A stretch of 64,000 nucleotides of DNA from assembly GCA_015179025.1 (NCBI GenBank), contig WHUX01000103.1:1-64000 (forward strand). The letters are read 5' to 3'. This document shows positions 20,946 through 33,429 of this stretch, in pieces (position 1 is the stretch's first letter; each line of letters opens with the position of its first letter). The position numbers and the translations under genes are program-made. The notes under the pieces were generated by a model. It made no database searches and was not told the DNA's origin. It saw only the letters and a list, made by a program, of their open reading frames with translations. This DNA is from Terfezia claveryi. Its lineage: Eukaryota > Ascomycota > Pezizomycetes > Pezizales > Pezizaceae.

Positions 20946-22240
20946 TGTCTAACTTTCTTTATTTCACTATCTTATTATTTCAATTATCTTATTACTGCTA
21001 GTTTGAAAGTCAGACAAGTTCTTATTCAACTCTTATTATCTTGTTCTTTTATTATCTACTATTTCATTATCTTAGAGAAGTTTATCCTATTATCAGCTTA
21101 GCTGTAAGGGCCCCTATATACTTATATATACTCCCTTTACTTTACTCATACTCTTTATGCTGTTCTCCGTCTAACATCTTATATCTAATATAGTGCTTAG
21201 TTCTTCAAGCTGTTATCCATCTAAGTGTACCTATTGAGTTCATCCTATTTGCTACTACCTTTGCAGCTCCTATTGCCCTACCTGTAATATAGTATCTCAT
21301 ACTCATGTAAGCTCTAATACAATTATCAAAGTTGCTTATATCCCATCACCCTTACTCCCTTCTTGTAACGGGGTGCGCAAGGGCAAGGCGACCAAGGGGT
21401 ACGCCCAGGCAAGGCAGTGGGTAACGTAGGGGATTTCACGGAGAGTGTCACGGAGGGGGAATAGGGGAGGGCAAGGGCGAGGGGGCACAGGCAAGTCGTC
21501 AGACACTCCCGAAACAGCTCACGTGAGTGTGGGATATATCACTAGGGGGCAGCAGGGCTGCAGAGTCTTCGGAAGGCAAGGTAGGTGCACAAGCGAGATG
21601 CACCTGAAGGTGGGATAACCAAGAATGAATATGTATATACAAGACGTTGGATAGAGAACCAAAGGAAGGAGCGCAAGAAAGGGAAGTATATATACAAGAA
21701 GGCTCAAAGGTCCTGACGACAATGAATGACAGATAACGAGATAATGAGTTAATGAGATAACGAGAGTCGGACAACTTCAGAGACGATTGTGACATATTAT
21801 TCCTTTATTCATGACAATATCTATAATACTCTATAATACATAGTATTCATGACAGCCTCCTGTGTTATCTACTATATTGCCCAGTATACTCTTTAGTTGC
21901 CCTGTCTCTTCTGTCTCATTACACTATATTGGCTCATTTCTAACCTACTCGTATGATACTTACTACATCTGACGAAACTTTTCTGCTAGGTATAGGATTT
22001 GAGAAATTGAGATCTAGTAACTTACTTTAATCTCCTCTAATCTCATAAAACTTATAGCTTATTACTGGGCTATTATCAATATCTTTATGGCTACCTATGC
22101 CATTGGTAAATAGCAAGACTTGGAGCTTCAACACTAGCTTGATTTTACTAATGATGAAATAACAGTCCTCAAGGAGAACCTAACAATGCAACAGTTGTAC
22201 TCAGCAATGAGCGAATGATGATCCTAATCAAGTTATAGCA
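20946..22240. other. Stretch without a gene
   Basis: AT-rich DNA with a G-rich, degenerate part (21,367-21,500, AAGGCAAGGCG-type words). TGTAACGGGG at 21,366 resembles an LTR start, but I see no partner. 21,730-21,770 is a short repeat of ATAACGAGATAATGAG. No supported coding region. Confidence 0.4.
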
Positions 22241-22396
22241 GCCATTGCACTACTTGTGCCAACCAGACTACCATTGCAGTAGCCTTTGTAACGAGGTGCT
22301 AGGGACAGCAGCGAGGCGGTTATTCCCCGCACCCGGTCGCCAAGACTGGCACCAGCGACCGAGCTTTGCGCAACCAAACCCGCGCGTCGGTTCCGC

Positions 22397-22475
22397 GGAA
22401 AATAGACGGAAGCATACATTCCGGAGACAGTACCGGTATATATAACCCCCGAATGTATGCTTCCGTCTATTTTCC
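22397..22475. repeat. Perfect 25-bp inverted repeat (hairpin)
   Basis: The arm 22,397-22,421 (GGAAAATAGACGGAAGCATA..) is the exact reverse complement of 22,451-22,475, with a 29-nt spacer containing CCGG..CCGG. It lies between the CGCGCG tract and GC-rich repeat copy 2. Confidence 0.85.
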
Positions 22476-22570
22476 CGTGAACAAAAGCCTTGTCGAGCCC
22501 TCGGCCGATCACCGAAACCTCGCCGAGTCGGTGCGAGTTGGCTTCTCAAGAATATGCACTCGGTACCGAG
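22470..22570. repeat. GC-rich dispersed repeat, copy 2
   Basis: Shares CCCGTGAACAAAAGCCTTG and the CTCGCCGAGTCGG words with 20,788-20,945. Confidence 0.55.
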
Positions 22571-24155
22571 TCGGAGAAAAAGGTGCACACTAAACTGGAT
22601 AGAAATGTCCTGCATGCTCTCCTCTGACTTCTCAATCAAAATTCAAAGAAGATCTACCATACAATTATTTTCTGCCTGAGGAAATGTATACCAACTCGCA
22701 CTATCTCCAAATAAACCCGACCATGGTAGAACTCCAACTTTGCCGAATTGTGACAGATCCCTCGTAATACAAAAATATATTATATTGCTAATACATAGTA
22801 CGACTCGCGGAGGCTTCTCATCCGTATGAATGATATATCTAAAAGAAATTGAAGAAAAGAATAGGCCTTATATACCCCAGAATGTCTGCAATAAATCCAG
22901 GTATTACCCGTCGCAATTTTAAAGACCGCTCGCAAATTCAAAGACCCTGCGCCATTCCAAGACCCCTCGCCATTCCAATGACCGTCGCAGTTCACAGTCC
23001 CTGCCAGCGCGACAATAAACCCCTCATCAGCCGGCAGTGATTATCATTTCCAACCGAAATTAGTTAGTACGTATAACGACACTCAACTACGGAGACGCTA
23101 AATTGGCTGTAGTAAAGTAGTGGAGCTCAATCAAAATACAGCAAGAATTGATCTATATATTGAGCGCATATCAAGTCTCTAGGTCCTTGTCCTTCATTTT
23201 ATTTTTTCGAGTTTGGAAAATCTGCCATTTCTCTAAGGCAGTACGTCTAAATTGGCAGTGAGGGGGGATATTGCTTAAACTGTTTTTATCGGCTAAAGTA
23301 GGAAGTATACAATCCTCGCACGGGTATTGGCTAGGGCTGAAAGTGACTGAGTGTATTCAGTACTGTGCATGATGTACATACATATGCTTCGAACTCGAGG
23401 ACCAGTAATGCATGATGCAACTCTCCGGATTCGGAGCGTTTCGCAAATACATACTCATCTAAATATAATATCTCTAGTATGAGTTTACTATGAGTATGAG
23501 GTAGGTAATATTGCGTGCTCCTGCTACCGACTCACGATGATTCTGCATCCGTACGATATTCACAACATGCATAACGTCCATGACCTTACTTGTATCACTT
23601 TCAGCCTGCCGATTTCGACCCATTATGAGCTTCATGTAATGCATATTCTCGGAGCTGTTTCCGATTTGATTCAAACAATCAACTTAAGATTAGTAGTGTA
23701 GGCACATATTACGAGGGTAGCGAGAAAGTCTGGTTTCTCGTTTCTGGTTTTTATGATGCGGGCTCTAGATCTTACCCATACACATCGCGTGGGTTCAAAT
23801 TCACCCGATCTCGATCCCCTTCGGTCCATACATCTCCGGTCCACTATCCTCTGCACCTTCACGGGATTCAAAAATCCAAGCTCCACCAGACGTTACGCGG
23901 TGAACGGCCTCCGCTGTCCTGCACCACCCAGCGCACGCCGGCAACATAGGGATCCCCATCATTACATCCCGTAAACGAATGGTCCCGTACCACCTTTCTA
24001 CTTCAGTAAAGGAACTCACGCATGGAAGCTTCCCTACAGCGTAACCCAGTATGGCAACATTGGCCAATCGGCTGGGTGGAAAGGAATTGAGCAGCTGGTA
24101 CCAGCATGATTAAAATTGTGAAGGTCATCGGAGGCCGCACACCGGCGAAACAATG
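22571..24155. other. Stretch without a supported gene
   Basis: 22,918-22,996 holds about four degenerate ~19-bp units (AAAGACCGCTCGCAAATTC type). Open frames here are short, overlap on both strands and show no familiar motif. Confidence 0.45.
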
Positions 24156-24402
24156 TTATTTTGCGTCCTCCTCCATGCTGCCCCCAGCGTCGATAGCTGT
24201 CACTGTAAAAATAACTGGGCTTTTGTTGGTTTTTTGGGGCTGGTCAATGCCTATCCACTTTGTTGGACTCGGGCCAATGAGATTCCGTGAACAGGCCCAA
24301 TAATTCTCTTTTCGTCGAAAGTCCAATCCATGCCATGAGGGTGAAGAGCTTCCCGTGAGCTTATAATCTCCTAGATATTTTTTATAGAGGAGGGCTCCAG
24401 CT

Positions 24403-24410
24403 TCCGTGGA
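24403..24410 (+). promoter_or_regulatory. Possible pleiotropic drug response element (PDRE-like)
   Basis: TCCGTGGA, 415 bp upstream of the ABC transporter start, equals a yeast PDRE variant bound by Pdr1/Pdr3 at drug-pump promoters. One 8-bp match in several hundred bases is weak, and filamentous fungi may use different sites. Confidence 0.25.
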
Positions 24411-24824
24411 ATCTGTGCTTAATCCGAGTCCATCATCCTCCCTAAGTTCAGGGTATTTATTTGCTGACCGGGATTTTGTTTTCGAGCTTCGGTCTCCATC
24501 CCTGTATAGCATATATCAAGAGCCCCACCCCGGTCCGGTGGGATCACATTCAATCATAATCACAAACTGATACCTCCTGTACTCCAAACCTGACTTTCGT
24601 TTCAAGTTCGGTCTTTTTTTTGTTGAGAATTTCCCTTTTGGCTTCTTTGCGTGCCGAATTTTTATTCTCATTGAGGAAAGACCCAACTGCTTGTTAATAT
24701 CTTCGACATTTCAGCAATACAGGATTTCTTTTTACCAATATTCACTTTAATTCTTGATTCGATAGAGAACACCATCTTACATTCGGGTATTGTGATATCA
24801 ACACATAAATAACAACACCCAAAA

Positions 24825-27800
24825 ATGTCTTCGCCTCCGCAGCCCGGGGGACATCTCGACCCGGAGATATCATCCCCCTCCGTAATGCAGTTTGTTAATA
24901 TCAACCCGAGCACAAAAGACTCCATCACAACCTTGCAACCATTGACCAATCCCAATTACAATGCTGCAGATGAGATCGAATATGATGCCCAACGAGATGC
25001 AAGGATAAACGAGGAACTCACCGTCTTGGCGCGACAAATGTCCAGGTACTCTCACAAAGACGACGACGGTACAATGGACGACCGCGAGCTCAAGCACACC
25101 CAGACAAAATCAACGCTTGGCGAACTCACGGGAGCAAACCCTTTTGAAGACCCCTCCCACCCGGAGCTTGACCCAAACTCGAGGGAATTCGATCCGAGGA
25201 AATGGGTTAAGCTCATTATGCGACAGTATGCCCTCCACTCGGATAATCCCGATGGCTTGATCGACTATGATGCCCTCCGTACGGGGCTTTCCTTCCAGAA
25301 CCTCAATGTCCACGGGTTTGGCAGGCCTACGGATTTCCAAAAGAATGTAGGAAATATCTGGCTCTCGGTGGCGTCATCAGTCAAGTCTATTTTTGGGGCG
25401 GACTCGAAAACGAAGATTCGGATATTGAGGAACTTTGAGGGGTAGTAAGGGCGGGGGAGATGTTGGTTGTCCTAGGTAGACCGGGAAGTGGGTGTAGTAC
25501 GTTTTTGAAGACGGTGGCGGGAGAGACGCATGGGTTTTCTATTGGGAAGGAGAGTGAGCTGAATTATCAAGGGATTGGGAGGAAGGTTATGACGGGAAAT
25601 TTTAGAGGGGAGGTGATATATCAGGCGGAGACGGATGGTAAGTATATACCTACATACATAGATTGGCCCTGGGAAATATTAGCAGTATTGACCTTTTCTT
25701 GCAATAATAGTTCACTTTCCGCAGTTGACCGTTGGCCAAACCCTCTCTTTCGCCGCAAGAGCCCGCTGCCCCGAAGTCCGCCCCTTCAACTGCACGCGAG
25801 ACCAATATGCCCTGCACATGCGCGACGTGTACATGTCCATCTTCGGCCTCTCACACACTATCGACACGCAGATAGGCAATGACTTTATCCGTGGTGTTTC
25901 TGGCGGTGAACGTAAGAGAGTCTCAATTGCCGAAGTCGCACTCTCCGGCTCGCCCTTGCAGTGTTGGGATAACTCCACCCGTGGACTCGATTCCGCTACT
26001 GCTCTCGAGTTTGTAAAGACACTGAGGATGGGATGTGATCTCCAAGGAAACACGGCGTTGCTGGCAATCTATCAAGCCCCCCAGGCTGCGTACGATGCGT
26101 TTGATAAGGTTATCCTACTGTATGAGGGTCGGCAGATTTATTTCGGCAGGACAACCGAGGCAAGGAAGTTTTTCGAGGATATGGGATACCACTTCCCCAA
26201 CCGCAGCACCACAGCAGATTTCTTGACTTCCCTCACGAACCCCGCTGAGCGTATTGTCAAGTCGGGTTTCGAGAGACTAGTGCCCCGGACTCCAGACGAG
26301 TTTGCGCAGCGGTGGAAGGAGAGCGAGGATAGAAGGAGGCTGCTGATGGAGATTGATGAGTTCAATACAGAGTTTCCACTCGGTGGTCCGAGGGAGCAGG
26401 AGTTTAGGGATGCGAGAGGGGCTCTGCAGGCAAAGGGTCAAAGGGCAAAGAGCCCTTACACACTGACGGTACCTATGCAGGTTGGACTCTGTGTAGAAAG
26501 AGGGTTTATGCGTCTCCGGCGAGATATGGCGCTCACTCTGACGGGTATCATTGGAAACTCGACCATGGCATTGATAATTGGATCAGTCTTTTACAACTTG
26601 CCAGCTGATTCCTCGTCCTTCTTTTCCCGCGGCGCCCTTCTGTTTTTCGCAATCTTGATGAACGCATTCTCTTCGTCTTTGGAAATTTTGGCACTCTTTG
26701 CTCAGCGGCCGATTGTCGAGAAACACGCAAAATACGCTCTGTACCACCCTTTCTCTGAAGCTATCTCGTCTATGATTTGCGACCTTCCAGCAAAATGTGT
26801 GACCGCATTGACATTTAACCTCGTGCTGTATTTCATGACCAACTTGCGCCGTGAGCCTGGGCCGTTCTTCATCTTCTTCCTGTTCAGCTTCGTCACTACG
26901 CTCGTCATGTCAAACATCTTCCGCTCCATAGCCGCCTTCTCCAAAACCCTCCACCAATCAATGCCATTTGCAGCTCTTTTTATGCTGGCGCTCATGGCCT
27001 ACACTGGTTTTACCATTCCAACGCGAGACATGAAGGCCTACGCCCGGTGGATCAATTACCTCGACCCGATCGCCTACGCATTCGAGGCGCTGATTGTCAA
27101 CGAATTCGGTGGGCAGAAGTACCCTTGCACGTCGTACATCCCGCAGAACATGATGGGTGCATTCCCGAAATATGATCTCCCGGCCGAGAGTCTGGCGCAT
27201 GTGTGTACCATTGTGGGTTCAGTGCCCGGCCAGGCGTTCGTGGAAGGAGATCGGTTCATTAGCGAGTCGTATAACTACCATAGGAGCCATCTGTGGAGGA
27301 ATTTTGGGATTCTTTGGGTGTTCTTTCTGTTTTACCTTGTGCTGTATTTGACTGCCACCGAGTATATTTCTGCGGCAAAGTCAAAGGGTGAAGTTCTTGT
27401 CTTTAGACGGGGCATGGTGCCCACGGGAAGAGCTCAGAGCGATGCGGAGGGGGCTGTGGCTATGGCCTCGGAAACAAGGCCAATTGATAACTCGGCCCCG
27501 CGAGTCAACGAAATTGCGGCAAATATTCAAAAGCAGACGTCCATCTTCCACTGGACTGACGTCTGCTACGATATCAAAATTAAGAACGAACCCCGCCGGC
27601 TCCTAGATAACGTGGACGGGTGGGTCAAACCCGGGACCTTGACTGCGCTGATGGGGGTCTCGGGAGCGGGGAAAACAACCCTCCTTGATGTCCTCGCCTC
27701 ACGTGTAACTATGGGTGTTGTCAGTGGGAATATGTGTGTGGATGGACACCAAAGGGATGGTTCGTTCCAGCGCAAGACGGGGTATGTCCAGCAACAGGAT

Positions 27801-29557
27801 CTACATTTGAATACAAGTACGGTGAGGGAGGCGTTGAGGTTTAGTGCGTTGTTGAGGCAGCCAAGGCATGTGAGCTTTCAGGAGAAAAAGGACTATGTCG
27901 AGGAGATTATTGATTTGTTGGAGATGAGGGAGTATGCGGATGCCGTTGTTGGTGTTCCAGGGGAGGGACTCAATGTCGAGCAAAGGAAGCGGTATGTTTG
28001 ATATATATTCTTCATACAAATCCGTATTGGGTTTCCATTTACTGACTCAAATCTCGCACTAGCCTCACCATAGGCGTCGAACTCACAGCCAAACCAGAAC
28101 TACTCCTCTTCCTGGACGAACCGACCTCCGGCCTCGACTCCCAGACCGCCTGGTCCATCTGCAGCCTCATGCGGAAACTTGCAAACAACGGCCAAGCCAT
28201 CCTCTGCACGATCCACCAGCCCTCGGCCATCTTGTTTCAAGAATTCGACCGCCTCCTCTTCCTCGCAAAGGGCGGTCGCTCAGTCTACTTTGGTCCCATT
28301 GGCGAAAATTCCTCGACCCTTATCAAGTACTTTGAGCGCAACGGCTCGCACGCCTGCCCGCCTCACGCAAATCCAGCAGAATGGATGCTTGAAGTAATCG
28401 GCGCCGCGGGAGGGATTGAAGCTATCCACGACTGGCCCGAGGTATGGAATGCATCACCAGAGAAAGCAGCAGTCAAGGCCGAGCTTGCGGAAATGGAACG
28501 CACCCTTTCCCAGCTACCTCAGAGACCAGACCAACAGGGATCCGCGGCATTTGTTTTCGCTGCCCCATTTTCAACCCAGCTCCTGGTCGTGACAAAGCGC
28601 GTGTTTGAGCAGTACTGGCGTACCCCCGTGTACATCTACTCCAAGGCCTTCATGTGCATTGCCCCAGCCTTATTCATTGGTCTCTCGTTCCTTCAAGCCA
28701 ACAACTCCCTCCAAGGCCTCCAGAACCAAATGTTCAGCATCTTTTTGCTTTTCACTATCTTTGGATTTCTCGCACAGCAGATGATGCCCTATTTTGTGAC
28801 CCAACGGGCTCTATACGAAGTGCGCGAGAGGCCTAGCAAGACATACGACTGGAAGGCCTTCATGTTTGCCAACATTGTCGTTGAGCTCCCTTGGCAGACG
28901 CTCATGGCCGCGCTTACATTCGTCCTTTGGTACTACCCCATCGGCCTGTATCGCAATGCGCAAGCTACTGACGCCGTGGCCGAGCGAGGCGGACTTATGT
29001 TTCTGTACATCTGGGCCTTCTACATCTGGACCTCCACCTTTGCGCACGCCCTTATCGCCGGAGTCGAGACCCCAGAGGCAGGTGGTAATCTAGCGAATTT
29101 GTCCTCCTCCCTGTGTCTAATTTTCTGCGGTATCCTTGCCAGCCCTGATGTTTTTCCCCGATTCTGGATTTTCATTTATCGGCTATCCCCCTTCACGTAC
29201 CTCGCGTCTGGGATGCTGAGCACGGGGGTAGCAAACACGCTCGTGGAGTGCTCGGATATCGAGATTCTCAATTTCCAGCCAGAGAACGGTGCCACGTGTG
29301 GCGAGTGGATAAGCGACTGGATCAAGGCAGCAGGTGGATATTTAGTCAACGAGAACGCGACGCGTGATTGTGGGTTCTGCACTGTGCGCGAAACAAACGT
29401 TTTTCTGAAGTTGGTGGGCAGTCATTATGACCTACGGTGGAGGAACTGGGGATTGTTGATTGTGTATTGCGTGGTTAATGTGGGAGGTGCGTTCGGGCTA
29501 TATTGGTTAGCGAGGGTGCCAAAGGGTGGGAATGTTAAGGTTGCAAAAAAGGAGTAG
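24825..29557 (+). CDS. PDR/CDR-type ABC transporter (ABC-G full transporter), one frameshift
   Basis: Plasma-membrane pump for drugs and lipophilic compounds. Exons 24,825-25,637, 25,711-27,991 and 28,063-29,557; introns of 73 and 71 bp with GT..AG ends restore the protein across both joins. The ATG at 24,825 opens a typical N-terminal domain. NBD1: Walker [10 protein letters not shown] (Cys for Lys, usual in fungal PDR pumps), signature [22 protein letters not shown]. Then a first membrane domain. NBD2: [36 protein letters not shown] and H-loop IHQPSA, then a second membrane domain to the end. The frame breaks at 25,440-25,445: FEG is followed by TAG while VRAGEM continues in another frame. 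Adding one base makes the exons sum to 4,590 bp, i.e. 1,529 residues, the normal family size. The gene may be a young pseudogene, or the break may be a sequencing error in GGGG. Confidence 0.93.
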
Positions 29558-29671
29558 GTTTGAGGTGTTTGGATGCCTGCGGTACTTTATATAGACGGGT
29601 AATGGATTAGTGTCACCGCTCACCGATTATAGGCTCAATAGTAAGCTTGGAACTACAGGCTGACTGCATAA

Positions 29672-29869
29672 TGTTGGAAAGCATAGGCGCTTAGGGATAT
29701 TGGAACCTCACGGGGATTCCTAGAAAAAATCCCCAATGCTACCCCCTTGTACTCCCTCCTCACGCAACGTCCTGTATCTACTCCGAATACATACTTTCCT
29801 CCTTGTCATAGTCCTTGTATCTTTGTGCGCTCCTTGGAGCATAGTCCACGTTACAGCCTCGCTGTTACA
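29672..29869. mobile_element. Possible solo LTR, 198 bp
   Basis: Starts TGTTGGAAAGC after TAA and ends GTTACAGCCTCGCTGTTACA, much like the end of the Ty3 LTR at 9,824-9,843 (GTTACAGCCCGCCTGTAACA). It lies 115 bp after the transporter stop. No target duplication is visible. Confidence 0.35.
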
Positions 29870-30710
29870 ATTAGCGAAGGGTGATAGGTTAGAGATTTAG
29901 ACTTGATGGCTGTGTAGTATGTGATACAACCTCTAGTTTTTGAGGTTTTGTGACTTGGGAGAATTTTTTTGTTATTTTCACTCCTTTAATATGTATCGTA
30001 GTCGCTCACATTATACTCCAGACGTTCGCCAATTCAGCGCCAACTGGTTCATCCGAATGACATGAAAACAAAAACATTTCCAAATGCTTGATGCACTCCC
30101 TAAGCTTTCAGCCATTGATACACAAGTAGGGGGCTCATCTATCTGTAGCTGCACCATCTCATCCTAGCGGCTATCAGAAGCGAGCTGCCGGCGCCGGGTT
30201 GCGAAGTCGCTCACGACTCCAAAGTCCGCATTCTGGAAGGAGACGATTTTTTTTACAAGCATACCTTTCATAATAATTTATTGCTTAAAATCTAGCATGG
30301 TAAATAAGATATATATTGGTTTCTGGAGTTTATTTTTGCCGCTGCGTTCTAACTGGGGACGATCCAACCCAAATGGTAGCGCACCAACCAAAAGGGTAAC
30401 CGCTACCGGATTAGGCAGGCTCTCCCAGATGCATTGAGACTGTTCAAATCTAACTCCGTACTAATTACATACTTCATGGCTTCGCCTCCACCTCAAATAA
30501 TGCACCCTCTTCTCTTCGCTTTGTGGCCTTTTCATTGAAAACATGGCAGCGTCTGCGCTGTGCACGTAAGGTAGAGCGAAACAACCGAATAATAATACCG
30601 AGCGGCTTAACAATTGGACAACGGAACAACGAGCAATTAAACGACACGGGGATGATACAAAGATACATCAGAATGCCTAAAGAATGAACGGATCAATCAT
30701 GCGATACTTA
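29870..30710. other. Stretch without a gene
   Basis: No coding or repeat structure that I can support. Confidence 0.4.
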
Positions 30711-30800
30711 ACCTGCCTTATCCTGAATCCACCGGCTTTCCTCATTGCTCATCATGGTCTCCTTACTGAGATCGCTTATGAATAAATAATTTACTAAATG
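30711..30800 (+). mobile_element. Short LINE 3'-tail fragment
   Basis: TTAACCTGCCTTATCCTGAATCCACCGG..TTACTGAGATCG follows the shared tail of the poly-A LINEs (15.5, 45.1 and 55.1 kb) and ends in an AT-rich stretch instead of poly-A. Severely 5'-truncated. Confidence 0.6.
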
Positions 30801-31134
30801 AATAGTATGTATATAAAATATATGTAAGAATGAGTATTTTTTTTAAACAAAAAAACATTTACATTTAAAGAAGGCTCTCTCAATGATAGCGGTTTGCATC
30901 ATATGTATGCATAATGTATGCGATTCACCCAATGTGTAAAATTTGGCGGAGCTGCTGTAGTTCACGGATTGGATAATAAATAGCAGTGCAGTATGCCATG
31001 GATAGTTAGCAGCTGGTATCGATCAGGGTGAGGATTAAGGATGATCTTGCAGAACAGGCTATGTGCATTAGTTGCATGTCGGTCAATTCTGGGAATGTAA
31101 AGTGACACAAAGTTATAAACACGAGCTCACCTTG

Positions 31135-31300
31135 TGCAAGCATACCTTGAGTGGTGAGCCTCCGCTGTGTTGGCAAGAATGCCGTGGATGGCGAGCTCAC
31201 CATATGTCGGAAGCATCTTGAGTGGTAAGCATAGGCACGGTCAGTGGTAAGCGAGTCTGAGGCATGCCGTGCACCTATTGTGCGAGGTACTTACACTTGC
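31135..31300. repeat. Dispersed repeat, copy 1
   Basis: Shares CATACCTTGAGTGGTGAGCC, GAGCTCACCATATGTCGGAA and GGCATGCCGTGCACCT with 55,695-55,850 in the same order. No coding or terminal structure seen. Confidence 0.8.
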
Positions 31301-31429
31301 ATATTGACAGGTTAAGCATCTGGTGGACAGGCCATGTGTCTAGTTCAGGTAATGAACTCACCCGACAGCCACATCATTGAAATTATCGAGATACCGTAAA
31401 CATCATTTTCTCGTACTCGCGGGTGGCCT

Positions 31430-31505
31430 AGCCATTCCGTATTCCGCGGGGCCCTGGCATTCCGCGAGTTTAATTTTCTCGCGGGGGGCCCGGAACACAC
31501 ATCGC
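31430..31505. repeat. GC-rich repeat with GCGAGTTTAATTTTCTCGCG core, copy 1
   Basis: Its reverse complement matches GC-rich blocks at 55,210-55,245 and 56,900-56,940 (CGCGGGAAAATTAAACTCGC, then GAGGCCCGGG). An island in AT-rich DNA. Confidence 0.6.
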
Positions 31506-33020
31506 TCGAGTACCTACGGTTCGGTTGAGTAAGAGCCTGCCTCCTGGGGAACAATAGTATCTATTCTGAAAATACCATTATAATCAGTGGTCTGACGGTT
31601 GCTACTGTTGGTAACGCTAACTACTAGAATTCTGACATACATGACATCCGGGGAGTATATCGGGTCCACATATAAGCCTGTACTGAGGGTTTAGATGTAG
31701 TTATATATGTAAAGATAGGCATCATTGATATTATAAGCATTTCCTTTTATCAAGAACTGCACTCACTAAAAAAAATACTTTATGGCCCATGACAGATATG
31801 TGATGCTCAAGTGACCCAACCAGATGGATGGATAGATAAGTCTTGAAGAATGTGGTTTTGGGAAATCTCTAATGTTCCAATTTAAAACGAATTAGAGCAA
31901 GAAAGCAGTGCAATACTATTTTTTGTATGTCACTGAATTTATTAGCCCCATTGTAGTCAAGACTTGCACGTTTTTTTTTGGGGGGGGGCATAGCCAATAT
32001 CTTCAGCAGTTCCTATCCCCAATGCAGGTTTAGCCGAGCGGCAGCAGCTCTTTGATCTATCCATGCACTGGTCTTAGGGGAGAAATCAGAACTGGAGAGG
32101 GATCTGACTTCGCCAGAGGGATTGTACGTTTGAACTGTTAACTTAGGTAACCCCCACTAAATTTATGATTCCCTCGACCTTGGGCATCTCAATAACCCTC
32201 CTCTCTTTTCCTGAACTGCAAAATTCTTTTACCTGGTCCCATTATTGTGGGTTGTGTGTTGTGTTGTGAGAAATTACCGTGGTACCTACCCTGTGGTTGA
32301 GATAACCATAGGACGTCACTTTTGACGGATCATTGATGAGTACTAAAGCACTTTAACGGATAAGGCGTTACGGATCTAAATGGTTGGAACTTGAGGATAG
32401 TGAGTACGGGGTATAGGACCATGTGAGCACTCTTACACTCTTAGATACGCCGAATACGTTGAACGCAGGTAATAATATGCGTTGTGCGCAGGTAATAATA
32501 AGGTAAGAAGAGATATAGATCTTATTGTATTGCTTGCTTGGTTGCTTATACTAGCTACCACAGGAGGTATATATACATGATATCCTCCTTATCACATGAA
32601 TACTCATGAATATGTTGAATAGCACATGTTGCCACATGCATGCGCTTATGTGTTACCACATGTGTGACCGAGTATTTCCAACAGAATAGTGGTCTCACAA
32701 ATGAACTCACAGCCTGCGAATCGCATCCAAGTCTGTTCCGAACGTTTATAACTGTACGTGTATCACAGTTGTCGACTGACGGGTACATATCCCGGAATGT
32801 AGCAAAAATTCTCCAACCTCGGCTAACCCGGTTCTCGTACTTTAAAAGTGGAATGATTATGTTGTACCAAGCAGATGGGTGGTGGTCAGGATCCCAACTA
32901 TATGCCACATGAATTATATAGACATAAGCCTGGATACATGAGGCTGTTATTTTTTTTTTGATCTTTATTCTAAATAGCCGCAGTTTAAGCCTGAGGGTAA
33001 GACGGATCATTTTACTGCCT
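31506..33020. other. Stretch without a supported gene
   Basis: Contains T/G homopolymers at 31,972-31,988 and 32,949-32,958. A 172-codon frame on the minus strand (32,555-33,073) has no motif, biased composition and an overlapping frame on the other strand. Confidence 0.4.
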
Positions 33021-33021
33021 C

Positions 33022-33425
33022 CTATATCCACATCATCAAAGTTATACTTTCCATTATTAATTGCGCTGGGCATTTTTGTCTACAGACGTAAGTGATCTGT
33101 CTGTATTCCCTAATTCCTGACCCTATATCCCAAGCTAATAATTGATTCAACTCAATATAGCTCACAAGCCTCCACTCCATAAGAAAAAAATTCACCGTAT
33201 TGTTCTTCACCATGACAGTGCCCATTGTCAAATGCAGGATCCATTCGCCAGCATGTTTTCAATTGAAAGGGAAGATCATATCCCAGTATGCATCAAAACC
33301 ATTCGAGCGATTGTAGAGGAAAGTAACAAATTCATTCTTACCAGCACCAGGTCCACCCACAAATAATAATCATCTATGATGCTTCAGGCGAACTTTGAGC
33401 AGTTGTGTATTGGTTTTGTGATCGA
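33022..33425 (-). pseudogene. P-loop NTPase/helicase-like fragment
   Basis: In one minus-strand frame 33,410-33,260 reads DHKTNTQLLKVRLKHHR, a TGA, then LLFVGGPGAGKNEFVTFLYN. GGPGAGKN is a good Walker A. After another TGA the frame continues to 33,022 without known motifs. The layout (basic helix, hydrophobic strand, P-loop) recalls PIF1/Helitron-type helicases, but no other helicase motif survives, so the family is uncertain. Confidence 0.35.
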
Positions 33426-33429
33426 CTTA

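Noticed and set aside
21366..21800. TGTAACGGGG..TTGTGACA as a solo LTR
   Set aside because: No second copy, no target duplication and no internal landmarks.
23780..23800. GGTTCAAATTC as a tRNA B box
   Set aside because: No A box or cloverleaf upstream.
24156..24512. 118-codon minus frame upstream of the ABC transporter
   Set aside because: No motif or splice support, and it lies in the likely promoter or leader.
25712..27775. Open frames antisense to the ABC transporter
   Set aside because: Shadows of a long GC-balanced coding region; all conserved motifs lie on the plus strand.
32555..33073. 172-codon minus frame
   Set aside because: No recognisable domain, competing plus-strand frame, and it overlaps the P-loop relic region in another frame.
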